Part shown: positions 23,065-34,619 of the stretch, in pieces | Numbering within the stretch: position 1 is the stretch's first letter | Layout of the letters: each line of letters begins with the position of its first letter | Source: Colocasia esculenta | Lineage: Eukaryota > Streptophyta > Magnoliopsida > Alismatales > Araceae | NCBI GenBank assembly: GCA_014218235.1 | Contig: CM024753.1 | Span: 3,038,001-3,102,000 of the forward strand | DNA: 64,000 nt | Direction: 5' to 3' | The notes under the pieces: generated by a model | What the model saw: only the letters and a program-made list of their open reading frames with translations | The model's database searches: none | Told to the model about the DNA's origin: nothing | Position numbers and translations under genes: made by a program

Positions 23065-23730
23065 CTAACCTGAAAACAACTCTGGATACTTGTCCTTGAT
23101 GGCATCTTCCAATTCCCATGTTGCTTCTTCTTGTCCTCGCTTATTCCATTGAATCTTTAATAAAGGAACTTCCTTGTTCCGAAGTTGCTTGATTTTTCGA
23201 TCGATGATCTGTACTGATCTTTCTTCATATGCTAAATTTTCTTGTACATCCAAATCTTGGTATCCAATAATGTGTTCCGAATCATATACATATTTCCTTA
23301 ACATTGATACATGAAAAATATCATGAACATTGGATAATTGTGGTGGGAGTGCCAATTGGTATGCCATTTCACCAACTTTCTTCAGTATTTCAAAAGGTCC
23401 AATGTATCTTGGACTCAATTTTCCCTTGATGCCAAATCTTTTTATTCCTCTTCGGGGTGACACTTTAAGAAAAACATGTTCTTCTTGATGAAATTCTAAC
23501 TCTCTTCTACGACGATCGACATAACTTTTCTGTCGGTCTTGAGCAGCTTTCATCCGATCTTGTACTAACTTGATAACTTCTGTCGTCTCTTGGATCATTT
23601 CAGGTCCAAGAATATGCGTCTCTTTTAATTCGATCCAACACAATGGTGATCTACATTGTCGACCATACAAAGCTTCAAAAGGTGCCATTTGAATAGTAGA
23701 CTGGTAACTATTGTTATATGCAAATTCCAT
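23065..23730 (-). pseudogene. Chromovirus integrase C-terminus with chromodomain-like tail
   Basis: 222 codons: MEFAYNNSYQST (end of the integrase core), then the GPY/F-type motif SPRYIGPFEIL at about residue 105, then RIPPQLSNVHD-like VSMLRKY. The C-terminus resembles a chromodomain (IIDRKIKQLRNKEVPLLKIQW, EEATWELED, YPELF). This marks the element as a Ty3/gypsy chromovirus, probably Tekay/Del type, whose tail would direct insertion to chromatin marks. The frame is separated from the integrase core by a frameshift at about 23733. A second, inverted copy is at 28302-28967. Confidence 0.85.
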
Positions 23731-23735
23731 AATTG

Positions 23736-23981
23736 CTAGGTGTTCCAGTCATTTTCGAACTCTAATACCCAAGCACGACACATATCCTCAACAATTTGGT
23801 TCACCCGTTCGGTCTGTCCATCTGTTTGAGGGTGAAATGCGGTACTAAATTTTAATTTTGTTCCCAAAGCATCTTGCAATTCTCTACAAAAATGTGAAGT
23901 AAATCTGGCATCTCGATCAGAGACTATGTTCTTTGGAATTCCATACAACCGTACAATTTCTTTCATATATAATGCTGCCAA
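23736..23981 (-). pseudogene. Chromovirus integrase catalytic core fragment
   Basis: 82 codons with IVSDRDARFTSHF (second catalytic Asp) and FHPQTDGQTERVNQ followed by IVEDM (catalytic Glu region), the rve-type retroviral integrase core. It is cut off from the zinc-binding part upstream and the C-terminal part downstream by frameshifts, so no continuous integrase can be made. Confidence 0.85.
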
Positions 23982-24010
23982 AATATTAACAGACCATCTT
24001 GTCTTTATTG

Positions 24011-24517
24011 CTAAGAAATGAGCTGATTGGTAAGTCTGTCAATGATTACCCAGATAGCATCAAATCCACTCTGTGTTTTAGGTAATCCCATAATAAAATC
24101 CATACCAATGCTATCCCATTTCCATTTTGGTATCTCAAGTGGTTTTAATTTTCCTGCAGGTTTCTGGTGTTCTGCCTTAATTTTCTGACAGGTTAAACAT
24201 TTGGCAATAAATCCCACAATAACCTTTTTCATGTTGCACCACCAGAAATGCTTCTTTAAGTCCTGATACATTTTGACAACCCCTGGATGAATAGTATAAT
24301 GTGATCGATGAGCTTCCTCCAAAATTTGCTTCTTGATTTCATGATTATCCGGTACACACAATCTGTCCCGAAATCGAAGATTTCCATGAGAATCTTCATT
24401 TAAATCAGGTTTAGAAGCCAATTTTTCTCTGATTCCTACCAATATAGGGTCATTGTCTTGTTGCTCATTAATTTGCTTCAACAAATCTGACTGCACTACC
24501 AAGTTGCTAATCACCAT
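24011..24517 (-). pseudogene. Chromovirus integrase N-terminal part
   Basis: The frame carries the H2C2 zinc-binding module (HRSHYTIHPGVVKMYQDL with CLTCQKIKAEH) and the first catalytic Asp region, WDSIGMDFIMGLPKT. It ends prematurely after IIDRLTNQLIS, where intact relatives continue with AHF. Confidence 0.85.
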
Positions 24518-24526
24518 TCTTTCTTC

Positions 24527-25414
24527 TTATTTTTCAACTTTCAAGCTCAATGTGAAAAATTCTTCCAACAATTTCCATTCTCTTATTTGCAATCGAAACA
24601 TCTTAGCTATAGGATTTCTACTAAGTGCGTCAGCCATAGTGTTTCCTTTTCCCAGATGATATTCAATCTTGAAATCATAGTCTTTGATATATTCCATCCA
24701 TCTTCTTTGTCTCATGTTCAGTTCTTTTTGTGAAAACAAATACTTGAGACTCTTATGATCGGAGTACACTATGAATTGGTTATCATATAGGTAGTGTCTC
24801 CAAAGCTTAAGAGCAAAGACCATAGCGGCCAATTCTAAATCATGTACTGGGTAGTTCTTCTCGTAAGTCTTCAACTGTCTTGATGCATAGGCAATAACTC
24901 TTCCATCTTGCATTAATACATAACCCAGTCCAATGTTGGAAGCATCGGTGTAAACCTCAAATATTTTTCCTTCCACCGGCAAAGCTAGAATTGGTGCAGA
25001 TGACATGCATTCTTTTAATAATTGGAATGCTTCCTCACAATTCTCATTCCAGATAAAAGCAGTTCTTTTTCTAGTCAGCTGTGTAAGCGGTGAGGCAATT
25101 CTAGAAAACTCCTTAACGAATCGCCGGTAGTAACTGGCCATGCCCAGAAAACTCCTTACTTCAGTAAGATTCTTAGGTTGCTCCCATTTCTGTATAGTTT
25201 TAATCTTTGAAGAATCTACTGATTGACCTTCTTTAGAAATAATGTGTCCTAAGAACATTACTTCTTTCAACCAAAATTCACACTTGCTAAACTTTGCATA
25301 TAACTTATTGTCTCGTAACAATTGCAAAGTGATCCGCAGATGAGTTTCATGCTCCTCCATACTTTTGAAGTAGATCAGTATATCATCAATAAATACAACC
25401 ACAAACTGATCCAA
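24527..25414 (-). pseudogene. Chromovirus reverse transcriptase C-terminus and RNase H
   Basis: It starts in the RT palm with [12 protein letters not shown] (the FIDD form of the catalytic aspartate pair). It continues through the connection domain and an RNase H with [41 protein letters not shown] and the closing NTMADALSR. About ten residues normally found between the AAFM and DQFVV motifs of RT are missing, together with a frame change relative to the upstream RT frame. Confidence 0.88.
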
Positions 25415-26175
25415 AGACGCATAAATGCAGCCGGTGCATTGGTCAATCCAAACGGCATCACCACAAATTCATAATGTCCATATCTTGTTCGAAAGGCCGT
25501 TTTATAAATATTTGATTCTTGAATTTTAAGCTGATGATATCCAGATCTTAAATCAATCTTGGAAAAACACTGAGCTCCAGACAACATATCAAATAGATCA
25601 TCAATTCTCGGAAGTGGGTACTTATTCTTTATAGTCAATTGATTTAACTGTCGATAATCTATACACAACCGCATAGACCCATCTTTTTTATTAACAAATA
25701 GTACCGGAGCACCCCATGGTGAGGTACTGGGTCTGATGAATCCCTTCTCTATCAATTCCAACAATTGTCTTTTTAGTTCTTTCAGTTCTTCTGTTGACAT
25801 TCTGTAGGGTGTTTTAGAAATTGGTGTAGCTCCTGGCACCAACTCAATTGAAAAATTCACCTCTCTATCAGGTGGTACGCCAGGTAGCTCTTCAGGGAAA
25901 ACATCAAGAAATTCTCTTACTATCGGAATATCTTCCAATCTCGCAATGCTTTGATTTAATAGGGTCACGGAAGCCAAATACCCTTTACAACCTTTCTGTA
26001 CTAACTTACAAGCCTTCACTGCTGAAATTATCGGTATTCTCTTGGTTTGGGGTTTATAAAAAATTATAGAATAATTTTCCTCTCCTAGGAAAGTCACTTG
26101 TCTCAATTGGCAATCTAGATTTGCATGGTATTTTGTTAGCCAATCAACCCCAAGGATTACATCATAATCCCACAT
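25375..26175 (-). pseudogene. Chromovirus protease end and reverse transcriptase N-terminus
   Basis: The frame starts in the C-terminal part of the aspartic protease (DVILGVDWL) and runs into reverse transcriptase: [39 protein letters not shown] and [15 protein letters not shown] (catalytic Asp), then [17 protein letters not shown]. The downstream end is out of frame with the remaining RT. A frameshift at about 26262 separates it from gag and the DSGA protease motif. Confidence 0.88.
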
Positions 26176-26264
26176 TTCTAAACATATCAGATCACCAGGT
26201 AAATCATGTCCTTTGACAATAATCTGGCTATCAGAGTAATATTCTTTAAGCTTTTTACCCTCAC

Positions 26265-27404
26265 TTATAAAGGAGTTGCAACCTCAAGTTGTGTGGTTAA
26301 TGGAACGGACTTTATATCCAGCAATTTGGCAAACTCATAACTAATGAAAGAGTGCGTAGCTCCAGAGTCAAACAACACAAATGCAGGTTTTGAGTTTACT
26401 AATAAAGTACCTTCAATCAATCTGCCTTCCTGTGGGGATTCAGGTTCCACATCCTGAATGGCTTGTAGTCTTCCTTGCTTTATTTGGGGGTTCTTATTTG
26501 TTGGTACTGTCTTAGCCATCGGGCAGTCCGGAATTCGGTGTTGGGTGCTACCACAACGGAAACATGCACCCAATTTACGCCAGCAATTCTCAATCTTATG
26601 CCCGATATGATGGCAATGCTTACAAACCTCCTTACTTCCTACCGGAGCTTTGCCTGCCTTCTTAGCAGCTTGCTGAATCTTCGGGGTATTCCCCGACTCA
26701 TACTTCCTTTTTCGATCTGAAGACCCTTCTCCAGATTTCCCTCTAATCTTATCCACAGTTTCGTTTGTAGCTTCAAATGCCAAGGCTCTCTTTACCATTT
26801 CTGAATAGGTAGTAATCAAATGAGGAGTTAACTGCGTAATAAAATTAGGACGCAGTCCATTCCTAAACCTCTTAGCCTTTAGCTTTTCCGTGGATATAAG
26901 ATGAGGAGCATATTTTGATAAACGGGCAAATTGAGCCTCATACTCGGATACCGACATTCTTAGCTGCTTTAACCCAGCAAATTCATTTGCTTTCTTCTCC
27001 TGAACCACCTCAGAGAAATATTGCTCATTAAACAGTTCCACGAACTCTTCCCAACTAACTTGATTTGAATCTTCCATGGTAGCTTCCAGAGTTTCCCACC
27101 AAGCACGGGCATCCTGATCCAATTGGAATGTAGTGAGACGAACCTTTTCTTCTTCCGTGCACTTAATCATTCTGAATATCCTTTCAATGTCTTTTAGCCA
27201 ATTCTCAGCTTCATCCGGATCCGTACTTCCTGCGAATCTCGGAGGGTCCAGGCTTTGGAAATCCTTGAACAAGCTTGTCCCATTGTGACTGTTATTTCTA
27301 GCTACTACCTTCATTACACGGGTCAAATCATGCATAGAACTTTCCATCTTCCTCAAATTAGCATCACCACCATCCATGATTAAATCAAAAGGAATCTGAA
27401 ACAT
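26265..27404 (-). CDS. Chromovirus gag with zinc knuckles and protease start
   Basis: 379 residues. A Retrotrans_gag capsid domain spans about residues 50-190 ([33 protein letters not shown]). Two CCHC zinc knuckles follow ([28 protein letters not shown]), then the active-site motif [11 protein letters not shown] of the aspartic protease. The frame stops just after it because of a one-base shift, whereas relatives read on into protease and RT. Alone it could still give a capsid-like protein if transcribed, but the element lacks a 5' LTR promoter. Confidence 0.88.
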   Translation of the reverse strand: MFQIPFDLIMDGGDANLRKMESSMHDLTRVMKVVARNNSHNGTSLFKDFQSLDPPRFAGSTDPDEAENWLKDIERIFRMIKCTEEEKVRLTTFQLDQDARAWWETLEATMEDSNQVSWEEFVELFNEQYFSEVVQEKKANEFAGLKQLRMSVSEYEAQFARLSKYAPHLISTEKLKAKRFRNGLRPNFITQLTPHLITTYSEMVKRALAFEATNETVDKIRGKSGEGSSDRKRKYESGNTPKIQQAAKKAGKAPVGSKEVCKHCHHIGHKIENCWRKLGACFRCGSTQHRIPDCPMAKTVPTNKNPQIKQGRLQAIQDVEPESPQEGRLIEGTLLVNSKPAFVLFDSGATHSFISYEFAKLLDIKSVPLTTQLEVATPL

Positions 27405-27694
27405 TCAGTAATACATTCATTAATTTCACAAGCATCCCAATCTTGCAATCATCACATACACAATTCAATTTCACATAACATACCATCTATATTATCAAGT
27501 CAAATATTTACATTGTAATACATCCCCATGTATCCACAAAATATCACAGCTTTCTCCTACCAAGTTTACCATATATACAAAACTCCAATCTTCACTAACC
27601 TCTCACTCCACATACATATGGGAGTTACATATATACAATCAGTGTTTACAAAAAAAAAGAGGCATACAAAAAGATGAGTGGTCTAAGTCTTCTT

Positions 27695-28042
27695 CTAGTT
27701 TCGGGTAAGATCTATAACAATTTCCATTTGCGGTGCTTGCTGCTCTACTCCGGCCCCATGGTACAGCTCTCTAGCTGCATCAGTCAATGCCTCCCAATGA
27801 TCCTCAACTTGGTGGAGCAATAGATCTTGTCCCAACTTCAAGTTATCCAGATTGATCATAACTTGGCTCATAATTTCTAAGGAAGCACCTGGATTACCCA
27901 CCATGAAAGCACCTACAGTCAAGTTGAGCACCTCTTCCTTAATTTGCAGGTAGGCTTCTCGCTGCGCTTGGGCATACAATTCTATATCCTGACGTAGCAA
28001 TTCCATGGCAGCAACCAACCTTTCTTGGGCATTCATGTCCAT
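27695..28042 (-). CDS. Small leader frame upstream of chromovirus gag, unknown
   Basis: A 115-residue frame beginning MDMNAQERLVAAMELL, rich in Gln, Glu and Leu, predicted mostly helical by eye. It lies between the inverted-repeat junction (28124) and gag (27404), with about 290 non-coding bases before gag. It may be the amino-terminal part of gag or a separate leader product. I know no function for it. Confidence 0.35.
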   Translation of the reverse strand: MDMNAQERLVAAMELLRQDIELYAQAQREAYLQIKEEVLNLTVGAFMVGNPGASLEIMSQVMINLDNLKLGQDLLLHQVEDHWEALTDAARELYHGAGVEQQAPQMEIVIDLTRN

Positions 28043-28123
28043 TCTGAAATGATTAACAGGTTAAGCATTTACATGATTACAAAAATCATGCTAACTAATC
28101 CCATGTTTCTACCCCAACTCACT

Positions 28124-28967
28124 GATTTACTTCACATTTTTGGAGAGAATTGCAAGATGCTTTGGGAACAAAATTAAAATTTAGTACCGCATTTTACCCT
28201 CAAACAGATGGACAGACCAAACGGGTGAACCAAATTGTTGAGGATATGTGCCATGCTTGTGTATTAGAGTTCGGAAATGACTGGAACACTCATTAGCAAT
28301 TATGGAATTTGCATATAACAATAGTTACCAGTCTACTATTCAAATGGCACCTTTTGAAGCTTTGTATGGTCGACAATGTAGATCACCATTGTGTTGGATC
28401 GAATTAAAAGAGACGCATATTCTTGGACCTGAAATGATCCAAGAGACGACAGAAGTTATCAAGTTAGTACAAGATCGGATGAAAGCTGCTCAAGACCGAT
28501 AGAAAAGTTATGCCGATCGTCGTAGAAGAGAGTTAGAATTTCATCAAGGAGAACATGTTTTTCTTAAAGTGTCACCCCGAAGAGGAATAAAAAGATTTGG
28601 CATCAAGGGAAAATTGAGTCCAAGATACATTGGACCTTTTGAAATACTTAAGAGACTTGGTGAAATGACATACCAATCGGCACTCCCACAACAATTATCC
28701 AATGTTCATGATAATTTTCATGTATCAATGTTAAGGAAATATGTATATGATCCGGAACACATTATTGGATACCAAGATTTGGATGTACAAGGAAATTTGG
28801 CATATGAGGAAAGACTAGTACGGATCATCAATCGAAAAATTAAGCAACTTCGGAACAAGGAAGTTCCTTTATTAAAGATTCAATGGAATAAGCGAGGACA
28901 AGAAGAAGCAACATGGGAATTGGAAGATGCCATCAAGGACAAGTATCCAGAGTTGTTTTCAGGTTAG
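28124..28967 (+). pseudogene. Inverted copy of chromovirus integrase C-terminal half
   Basis: Plus-strand copy of 23065-23905, including PQTDGQTKRVNQ, MEFAYNNSYQST, SPRYIGPFEIL and the chromodomain-like tail ending YPELFSG. An in-frame TAG at 28500 (CGATAG where the other arm has CGACAG) and other changes break it. The homology begins abruptly at GATTTAC (28124), pairing with 23905. Confidence 0.88.
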
Positions 28968-29026
28968 TAACTACATCTGTATGTTATTAAATTTAGAGGA
29001 CTAAATTTCTTTTAGTAGGGGAGAGT

Positions 29027-30811
29027 TGTAACGCCCCAGAAATTCAAAGTGTTAAGAAAATGAGAATAATGTGGTTAAAATACATTAGGATTGTTATTAA
29101 ATTGTGATAACTAGAAGTTAGGCTTAAATTGTGGTAATGTACGTTATCCCAGTGGCGTACATCAAGTGCGTGCTCCCACTGGGCGACATCAGAAAATGAC
29201 AACGAAATAAAAATCCGAGAACATCATAATTTCCAGAAAAATGTGGAGAAGTCAAATATGTAATTATCTGAATTTTTCGACGTACAGATTTCGAGATTAA
29301 GTCAACGCGACTATTTTTTGGATGATTTTTCACCTACTATAAAATAAATTCTAAAACTTAAACTAAAATCACCATAATTTTAAAAATCATCATATTAGTC
29401 TATGGTTAAAATGTCATTACAAATGGACACCATTTGGATGATTTTGCAGAGTGATCATTGGGCCAGTTGATTTTGGGACAATTACGGTAAGCCATTTCTG
29501 GGATTTTCTGACGGCTTACGTGTAAGGCCCTTGAAGAGCCACCACACATAAGATGGGGTCATCATTACCACTACATGCATGTAACCAAGGTAAAAGCTGC
29601 ATGGGCTACGTGTTAATGCATGGGTTAAAAGAGTTTTACCATGACACCTCATGGCCGACGTGCCTCTGCATGAGGAAGTCATTAGGCTTATAAAAGCCAC
29701 TTCCCTTCCATCATACGTACCCTTTCCACACACCTTGTTTTTGCCCTGTTCTTGCATTTCTTGCTCATTGCTGCTAGAGGTGCTGTTAGAGGAGCTACTG
29801 GAAGTGCTGTTGGGAGTTGTTGTCGTTGCACCTGCAACTACTTCCATCTCTGCTCCTATTTCTTCTGTAGCTGCTTCTTCTTTGGTGTTAACTTGCTGTT
29901 GAAGTAGCTGTCGTGTCTAGCAAGGCATCAATTTGGGAGGAAGTTCTTCTTCCACTGAGTTAAACTCTTTCACCAAGATCAAGTGGAAGCTTTCTTGCAT
30001 AACAAGGTAGGATCATGGTTCAATTCGGTTTTTGTTCATATGTCACAAGGAATTCGTAATGAGCAAACGAGAGACTATACTGATGATTCTCTGCTTTTCC
30101 TTCCAATCATGGTAGAGTTACTCTTGTTGATGAAGGAATAACTTGATTCCATTTAGAAATCAATTATTGTTCTACTTTTGATCCCTGTTCATGAGTTAGA
30201 GTCATGTAGATGTATTAGTATGTTTAGAACTGTATGAGAACTTCTGTTCAATTGGTAGGTATTCCAAGCTTTGATTGAGATCCATATATATTTTGTGATT
30301 TTGTGTCCAACCTATAAGAATCTTTCATTTAACCATTATTAGCAAGACTATGTCTCAATTTCTTCATAGAGTTTGTTTCTAGCAAGCGAAGTTTGGAATT
30401 ATAAGTTCTTGTTCCATCTCGGTTGTTTAGCTTGTAAATCCCTGTGAGAACTCCAATTAGACTCTTATATTTGATATCAAACATGCCTTGGTTCATAGGT
30501 TTAAAAATTAGGGTGTTTAGGATAGATTTGAAGTCAATTTTGGATGTTCGGTAGCTACCTGTCGACAGCCAGCCAAAGAACTGTCGACAAGCGCATACCA
30601 TACAGAACCCAGACAACTGAAACTTAGGAGATCTGTCGACAGATCTATTTGCTGCTGTTGACAGATCCCACAATCCAGAAAATATGAGTTCTGTCTGCTG
30701 TCATCTGTCGACAGCCCCTTCTTGGCTGTCGACAGATGCAGTGCTGATTCAAATTTCTGCACTCTTTCATGTCCGAATCCATGCCAAAACTTCATCCTAA
30801 AAGCCAAGGGA
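29027..30811 (+). repeat. Inverted, truncated chromovirus LTR
   Basis: It starts TGTAACGCCCCAGAA directly after AGTAGGGGAGAGT, as in the other arm. It follows the minus-strand LTR through its TATAAAA box and CTGTCGACAG cluster until homology ends near 30811. The last roughly 880 bases of the LTR (equivalent to 20331-21212) are missing, and GELP2 downstream flank begins instead. Confidence 0.85.
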
Positions 30812-31491
30812 AACTACCTCATTTTATTATAAGTGACTAGTAAATATTTAGTGCATACCAAAATATTCTTATCTTGATTTTATCTACATAATTTTGCCAT
30901 CCATTAATCACACATCTAAAATATGCTTAACATTAACAAAAGTTTTGTCCGCTCTTGTTAGTGCCTTAAAAATTTTAATTATTTAGGTATCTTAATAACT
31001 AAACTGATGTGATGTGAGATTAAATACTCAAATTCTAACATTTAATATATATTAGAATCATATTGGTGCACCTTATTATCGTACTCAACACAGAAGTATA
31101 CTAGAATAACGTACATGAATGTAATTAATTACGAAAGAGGACATGCAGTGAGACAAACTTGGAGACCCAGCTATGAAGAGGAAACAAATTAATTACAGAA
31201 ATGACGCCAGAGTGACCAGGCAGCACTTTATTTCAAGTTTTTCATAATTACTCCAAGTAGGCATGATCGAGCGAGGCAGCTTATTTTAGCACATATATAG
31301 GAGCTGCTGATCGAGTACAAGCTAACACACACGTACGACTAGGAAACACCGGCCGGAAGGATACATACATAGCACATATCAGATGAGTAGATCGGGTAAC
31401 GGGAGACATGCATGCTGCAAATAACATACAGATCATAGATCGAAGGCACCAGCAGCTAGCTAGCTAGCTAGCTAGACATGCATGCCGCCTC
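30812..31491. other. GELP2 3' flank, no separate gene
   Basis: No coding region is supportable. The right half (from about 31130) matches the 3' flank of GELP3 (47070-47410), for example AGCTATGAA-GGAAACAAA and CTTTATTT. It probably contains the GELP2 3' untranslated region. Confidence 0.5.
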
Positions 31492-34491
31492 TCACATAGC
31501 TTCAAAAGAACCAACGCCGCGAAGGGAAACCCCACGGCGGGGAGCTGTCTGATCATCTCCGACCAGCTGCTTCAAGTTGATGGGAGTGGCGTAGGGCGGG
31601 ACCCCGCTGTAGAAGAGCTCGCCGGCATACTCGTTGACCGGTTGGGTGGGGTGTATGTGATCCCAGAAGACGTACTCGCTGTGGTTGGAGCACAACCATG
31701 CAGTCGGTGAACAATATGTGATCTTGACAGGATGCAGCGCTACCACAAACTGAACATTGCCGCAGCAGGGATCGACGGCATTTTTCATCCCTGTAATTGC
31801 AAGTTTATGTATATATATTATCACAACTTTTTGAGTATGTGATGTATGATATTGTAATAACAGCCACTTATGTATTGGGGTGTGTGTGTGTGTACAAGTG
31901 TATGTATATGTATACACTATACGAGGAGTATACAATTAATTTGTCCGCGCGAGCTAGATTAATTAATCTCACCGTATTTCTTAGGATTGTTAGTTACGTC
32001 CATGATCACAGAGTAAGCATTCCCGATGGAGTACTTCATCCCCGGCAGCGTCGAGCTGAGTCCCCTCAGCATCGCCGCCTCCGCCTCGTTGAACTTTCGA
32101 GCGTAGCCGTTCAGAACTCTCTCGAAATTAATACCGATGATGTTGAGGACGTCCAGGGCTCTCGCCGTCGGGATCCTCCCGATTGCCGGGACGTTGATGA
32201 CCGCAAACTTTCTGCCTCCAAACTCGTATAGTTCCTGTGCAAATTAATACATCTCATGGTCGATCCTCTGTACGTGTAAGAGATATATCGAGCAGCATAT
32301 ATATGGAAGAAATTACGATGAGAGATGGTTTATCGATCGTATGATCCAATTCGCTGCATGCATGCCTCACCCTGAGCTGACTGTTGAAGGCGGAGGTCAG
32401 GTTGGCGACGTACTCATCGATCGGGGCGAACGGGAATAGGAAGGAGTGCTTGTCGAAGAAGTTGTTTAAGTCGTTGCCGCCGCAGGTGAAGACGAAGAGC
32501 GAATTGGAGACCAGCTTGTTCGTCATGTCCTTACTGCCGAGTTGCTGCTCCAACAGAGTTCTCACGCGCTTGAAGTTGTCGATCTGCTCGTCCATGGTGA
32601 TGCACTTCTTAGCAGTGCCGTCCATGCACTGCAATTTCAGCATGCAATATTTATTTGTAATTAGCTAGGGGTCTATAAAGCAGAACCCATGCATGCATAA
32701 ATAGAATCGAAGGAGCTAGTTAGCTAGCCAAAATAACCTGTATGTAGCTAGCATGCATGAGGAGGAGGAACTTCATGTTGTGGAATAAGGTGTCAACTGC
32801 CAGCTTATAAATGGAATTTTGTTTCTATATATTGAAGCGTGATTTACTAATTTGTAACCAAATCAAATTCTCATTTAATTTATGTTGATTATTGGGTACA
32901 TATTCAAAGATCAAAGTACTTCGGTTGGCCCTCTTCTCTATGCATGGTAAACTTTTGGTGGCTGGCGGATAAAAGAATAGAGAAATGCTATGCTCCTGGC
33001 AGTGCCGGGAGCATAGGGGTGCGCATAAGAGCCGTGTTCTTCTACAGCGCGTCATGTGGAGGAGCAGGGCCCCAACGCATTAAATGTGTCTTTTGTTTTT
33101 TTTTCACCCTCAAACAATGCACACAAATATTCTTATAGTACACACAAATACCTATGTAGTACACACAAATACCACAATAATGCATACAAATAGTATAAGA
33201 ATTTGTGTGCATTTTTATACTATTTGTATGCATTATTTGTGGTATTTGTGTGCACTATAAGAATATTTATGTGCACTGTTTGAAGGTAAAAAAAAAAAGT
33301 ACACACAAATACCCTTCTAGTGCATGCACACATAGGTATTTGTGTACACAAGATAGGTATTTGTGTGCACTATAAAAATATTTGTGTGCATTATTTGAGG
33401 GTGAAAAAAAAAAGACGTATTGAATGCGCTGGAGTCCTGCTCCTCCACATGACGTCCTGTGAAAGAGCACGGCTTCTATGCGCGCTGCCGGGAGCAGAGT
33501 ATTTCTCAAAAAAATATGTTCCCATGTCCATACCGTATGGAGGCAACTCGTGTACGTAGGGTATTGATAAGTCAGAAATCACACAAATGATGAGATCATG
33601 CATCTCCTTTCCATGTGATATTAGAAAGGACCATGCCAACACCAGCCGGTGCCAAGTCATGAGATATGCATATCAAAAGTACTGTTCTTGCAATAATTGT
33701 ACGGTACGTATCTGTATGCACCCACAGCTGTGCACACTGTACATATCGACTTGTTTTGGTTCATATATAGTGAAGTCCAAAGTTGTTCGGTAGGGCCATA
33801 TATATTATTTCACGTTTATGATCATTAATTAGCCATTGAAGTACTTAATCACCATGCCTGCAAATTAAGATACACGCCCTGAACAGTGGTTAGTGATCTG
33901 GAAGGGAAAGACATTAAAGGGAAGAAGAATACCATCGTCAACTTGTGCTCTTACCTCCACCATAATGCCGGATCCACCGGACGCGAAGTTTACGCCTTTT
34001 GATACGGGGTTATCGCCCCTTGACACGGAGACAAAAGCTGGCGGGCTTTGCTCGAAACCCAAGTGTTGCGCTGCAAGGCAGTAAAGAAATTTAAAGAGTT
34101 GGGTGCATGGATATATAAAAAGAGAAGAAGAACATATAATTAATTAAGCTAGTAGGCTGCTCGATCCATTGAAGACTACAAGAACAGGTTAGTTGATTTT
34201 ATATAACATCGATCTGCAGGTGTTTTTACCGATGACGTCGATGAAGTTGTAGCCGTTGGTGAACCTTCCCGTGGCGACGCCGCCGGGGAAGTCGACGCCG
34301 TAATGGGCGAAGTTGGCATGGAAGCCGTCGGGCAGGGCGTTGTTGTTTCCCACGTCGGACAGGGAGTCGCCGAACACAAACATGGCCGGCGGGGTTTGAG
34401 CTGCATGGGCTGGGAAGACCGTGGCAGTAGCCAAGGAGATGACAAGGATAAGAGAGGAGATGCTACTACGTATACTCACAAGTAGCGCCAT
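31492..34491 (-). CDS. GELP2: intact GDSL esterase/lipase (398 aa)
   Basis: Secreted SGNH-fold ester hydrolase, similar in layout to Arabidopsis At5g55050-type GDSL lipases; the natural substrate is unknown. Exons: 34230-34491, 33955-34070, 32371-32628, 31973-32234 and 31492-31790, all with GT-AG introns, totalling 1197 bases with no stop. Residues 1 to about 30 form a signal peptide (LILVISL core). Block I FVFGDSLSDVGNNN has the nucleophile Ser43. Block II GVNFASGGSG has the oxyanion Gly near 120. Block III CGGND has Asn178. Block V FWDHIHPT has Asp343 and His346, completing the triad. The ATG at 34491 lies 77 bases from a TATAAATA box. The first five exons of the family are all present, unlike in GELP1 and GELP3. 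Confidence 0.94.
32980..33507. mobile_element. MULE-type MITE (528 bp), copy 2
   Basis: The ends are GAGAAATGCTATGCTCC and, inverted, GAGAAATACTCTGCTCCC. The 9-base flanks AAAAGAATA (32971-32979) and AAAAAAATA (33508-33516) match at eight of nine positions. The core holds many TATTTGTGTGCA words in both orientations and two T/A-runs. It lies in GELP2 intron 2, and GELP1 shows the empty site at 11835. Confidence 0.85.
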
Positions 34492-34567
34492 TGTGATCAG
34501 ATGGCTAACTTGATGCAGAGCTACCCTCTTCTTCCGGAACTGCGTCTGCTCTTGCAGTGCCCTCGGG

Positions 34568-34575
34568 TATTTATA
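34568..34575 (-). promoter_or_regulatory. GELP2 TATA box
   Basis: TATAAATA on the minus strand, 77 bases before the ATG, with a CT/GA microsatellite about 30 bases further upstream (34600-34616). The same box is kept in GELP3 (50002-50009) and altered in GELP1. Confidence 0.7.
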
Positions 34576-34619
34576 GACCTGGCTTGCCGTGTTAAGAGTG
34601 CTCTCTCTCTCTCTCATGT

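Larger units (their letters stand above)
20331..30811 (-). mobile_element. Decayed Ty3/gypsy chromovirus with inverted duplicate end
   Basis: In minus-strand order it has a leader frame, gag with two zinc knuckles, protease, reverse transcriptase, RNase H, integrase with a chromodomain-like tail, a polypurine tract and a long 3' LTR. No 5' LTR or tRNA primer site is present. Instead, the sequence upstream of the leader is a copy of the integrase C-terminus plus LTR in the opposite direction (28124-30811). The arms 21213-23905 and 28124-30811 form an inverted repeat of about 2.69 kb around a loop of 4.2 kb. Frameshifts between gag/protease, in RT and twice in integrase show that it cannot move by itself. 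It lies between GELP1 and GELP2. Confidence 0.85.

Noticed and set aside
20331..30811. Explanation as a normal LTR retrotransposon with two LTRs
   Set aside because: The two LTR copies are in opposite orientation and one lacks about 880 bases. There is no primer-binding site next to either inner edge in the needed orientation.
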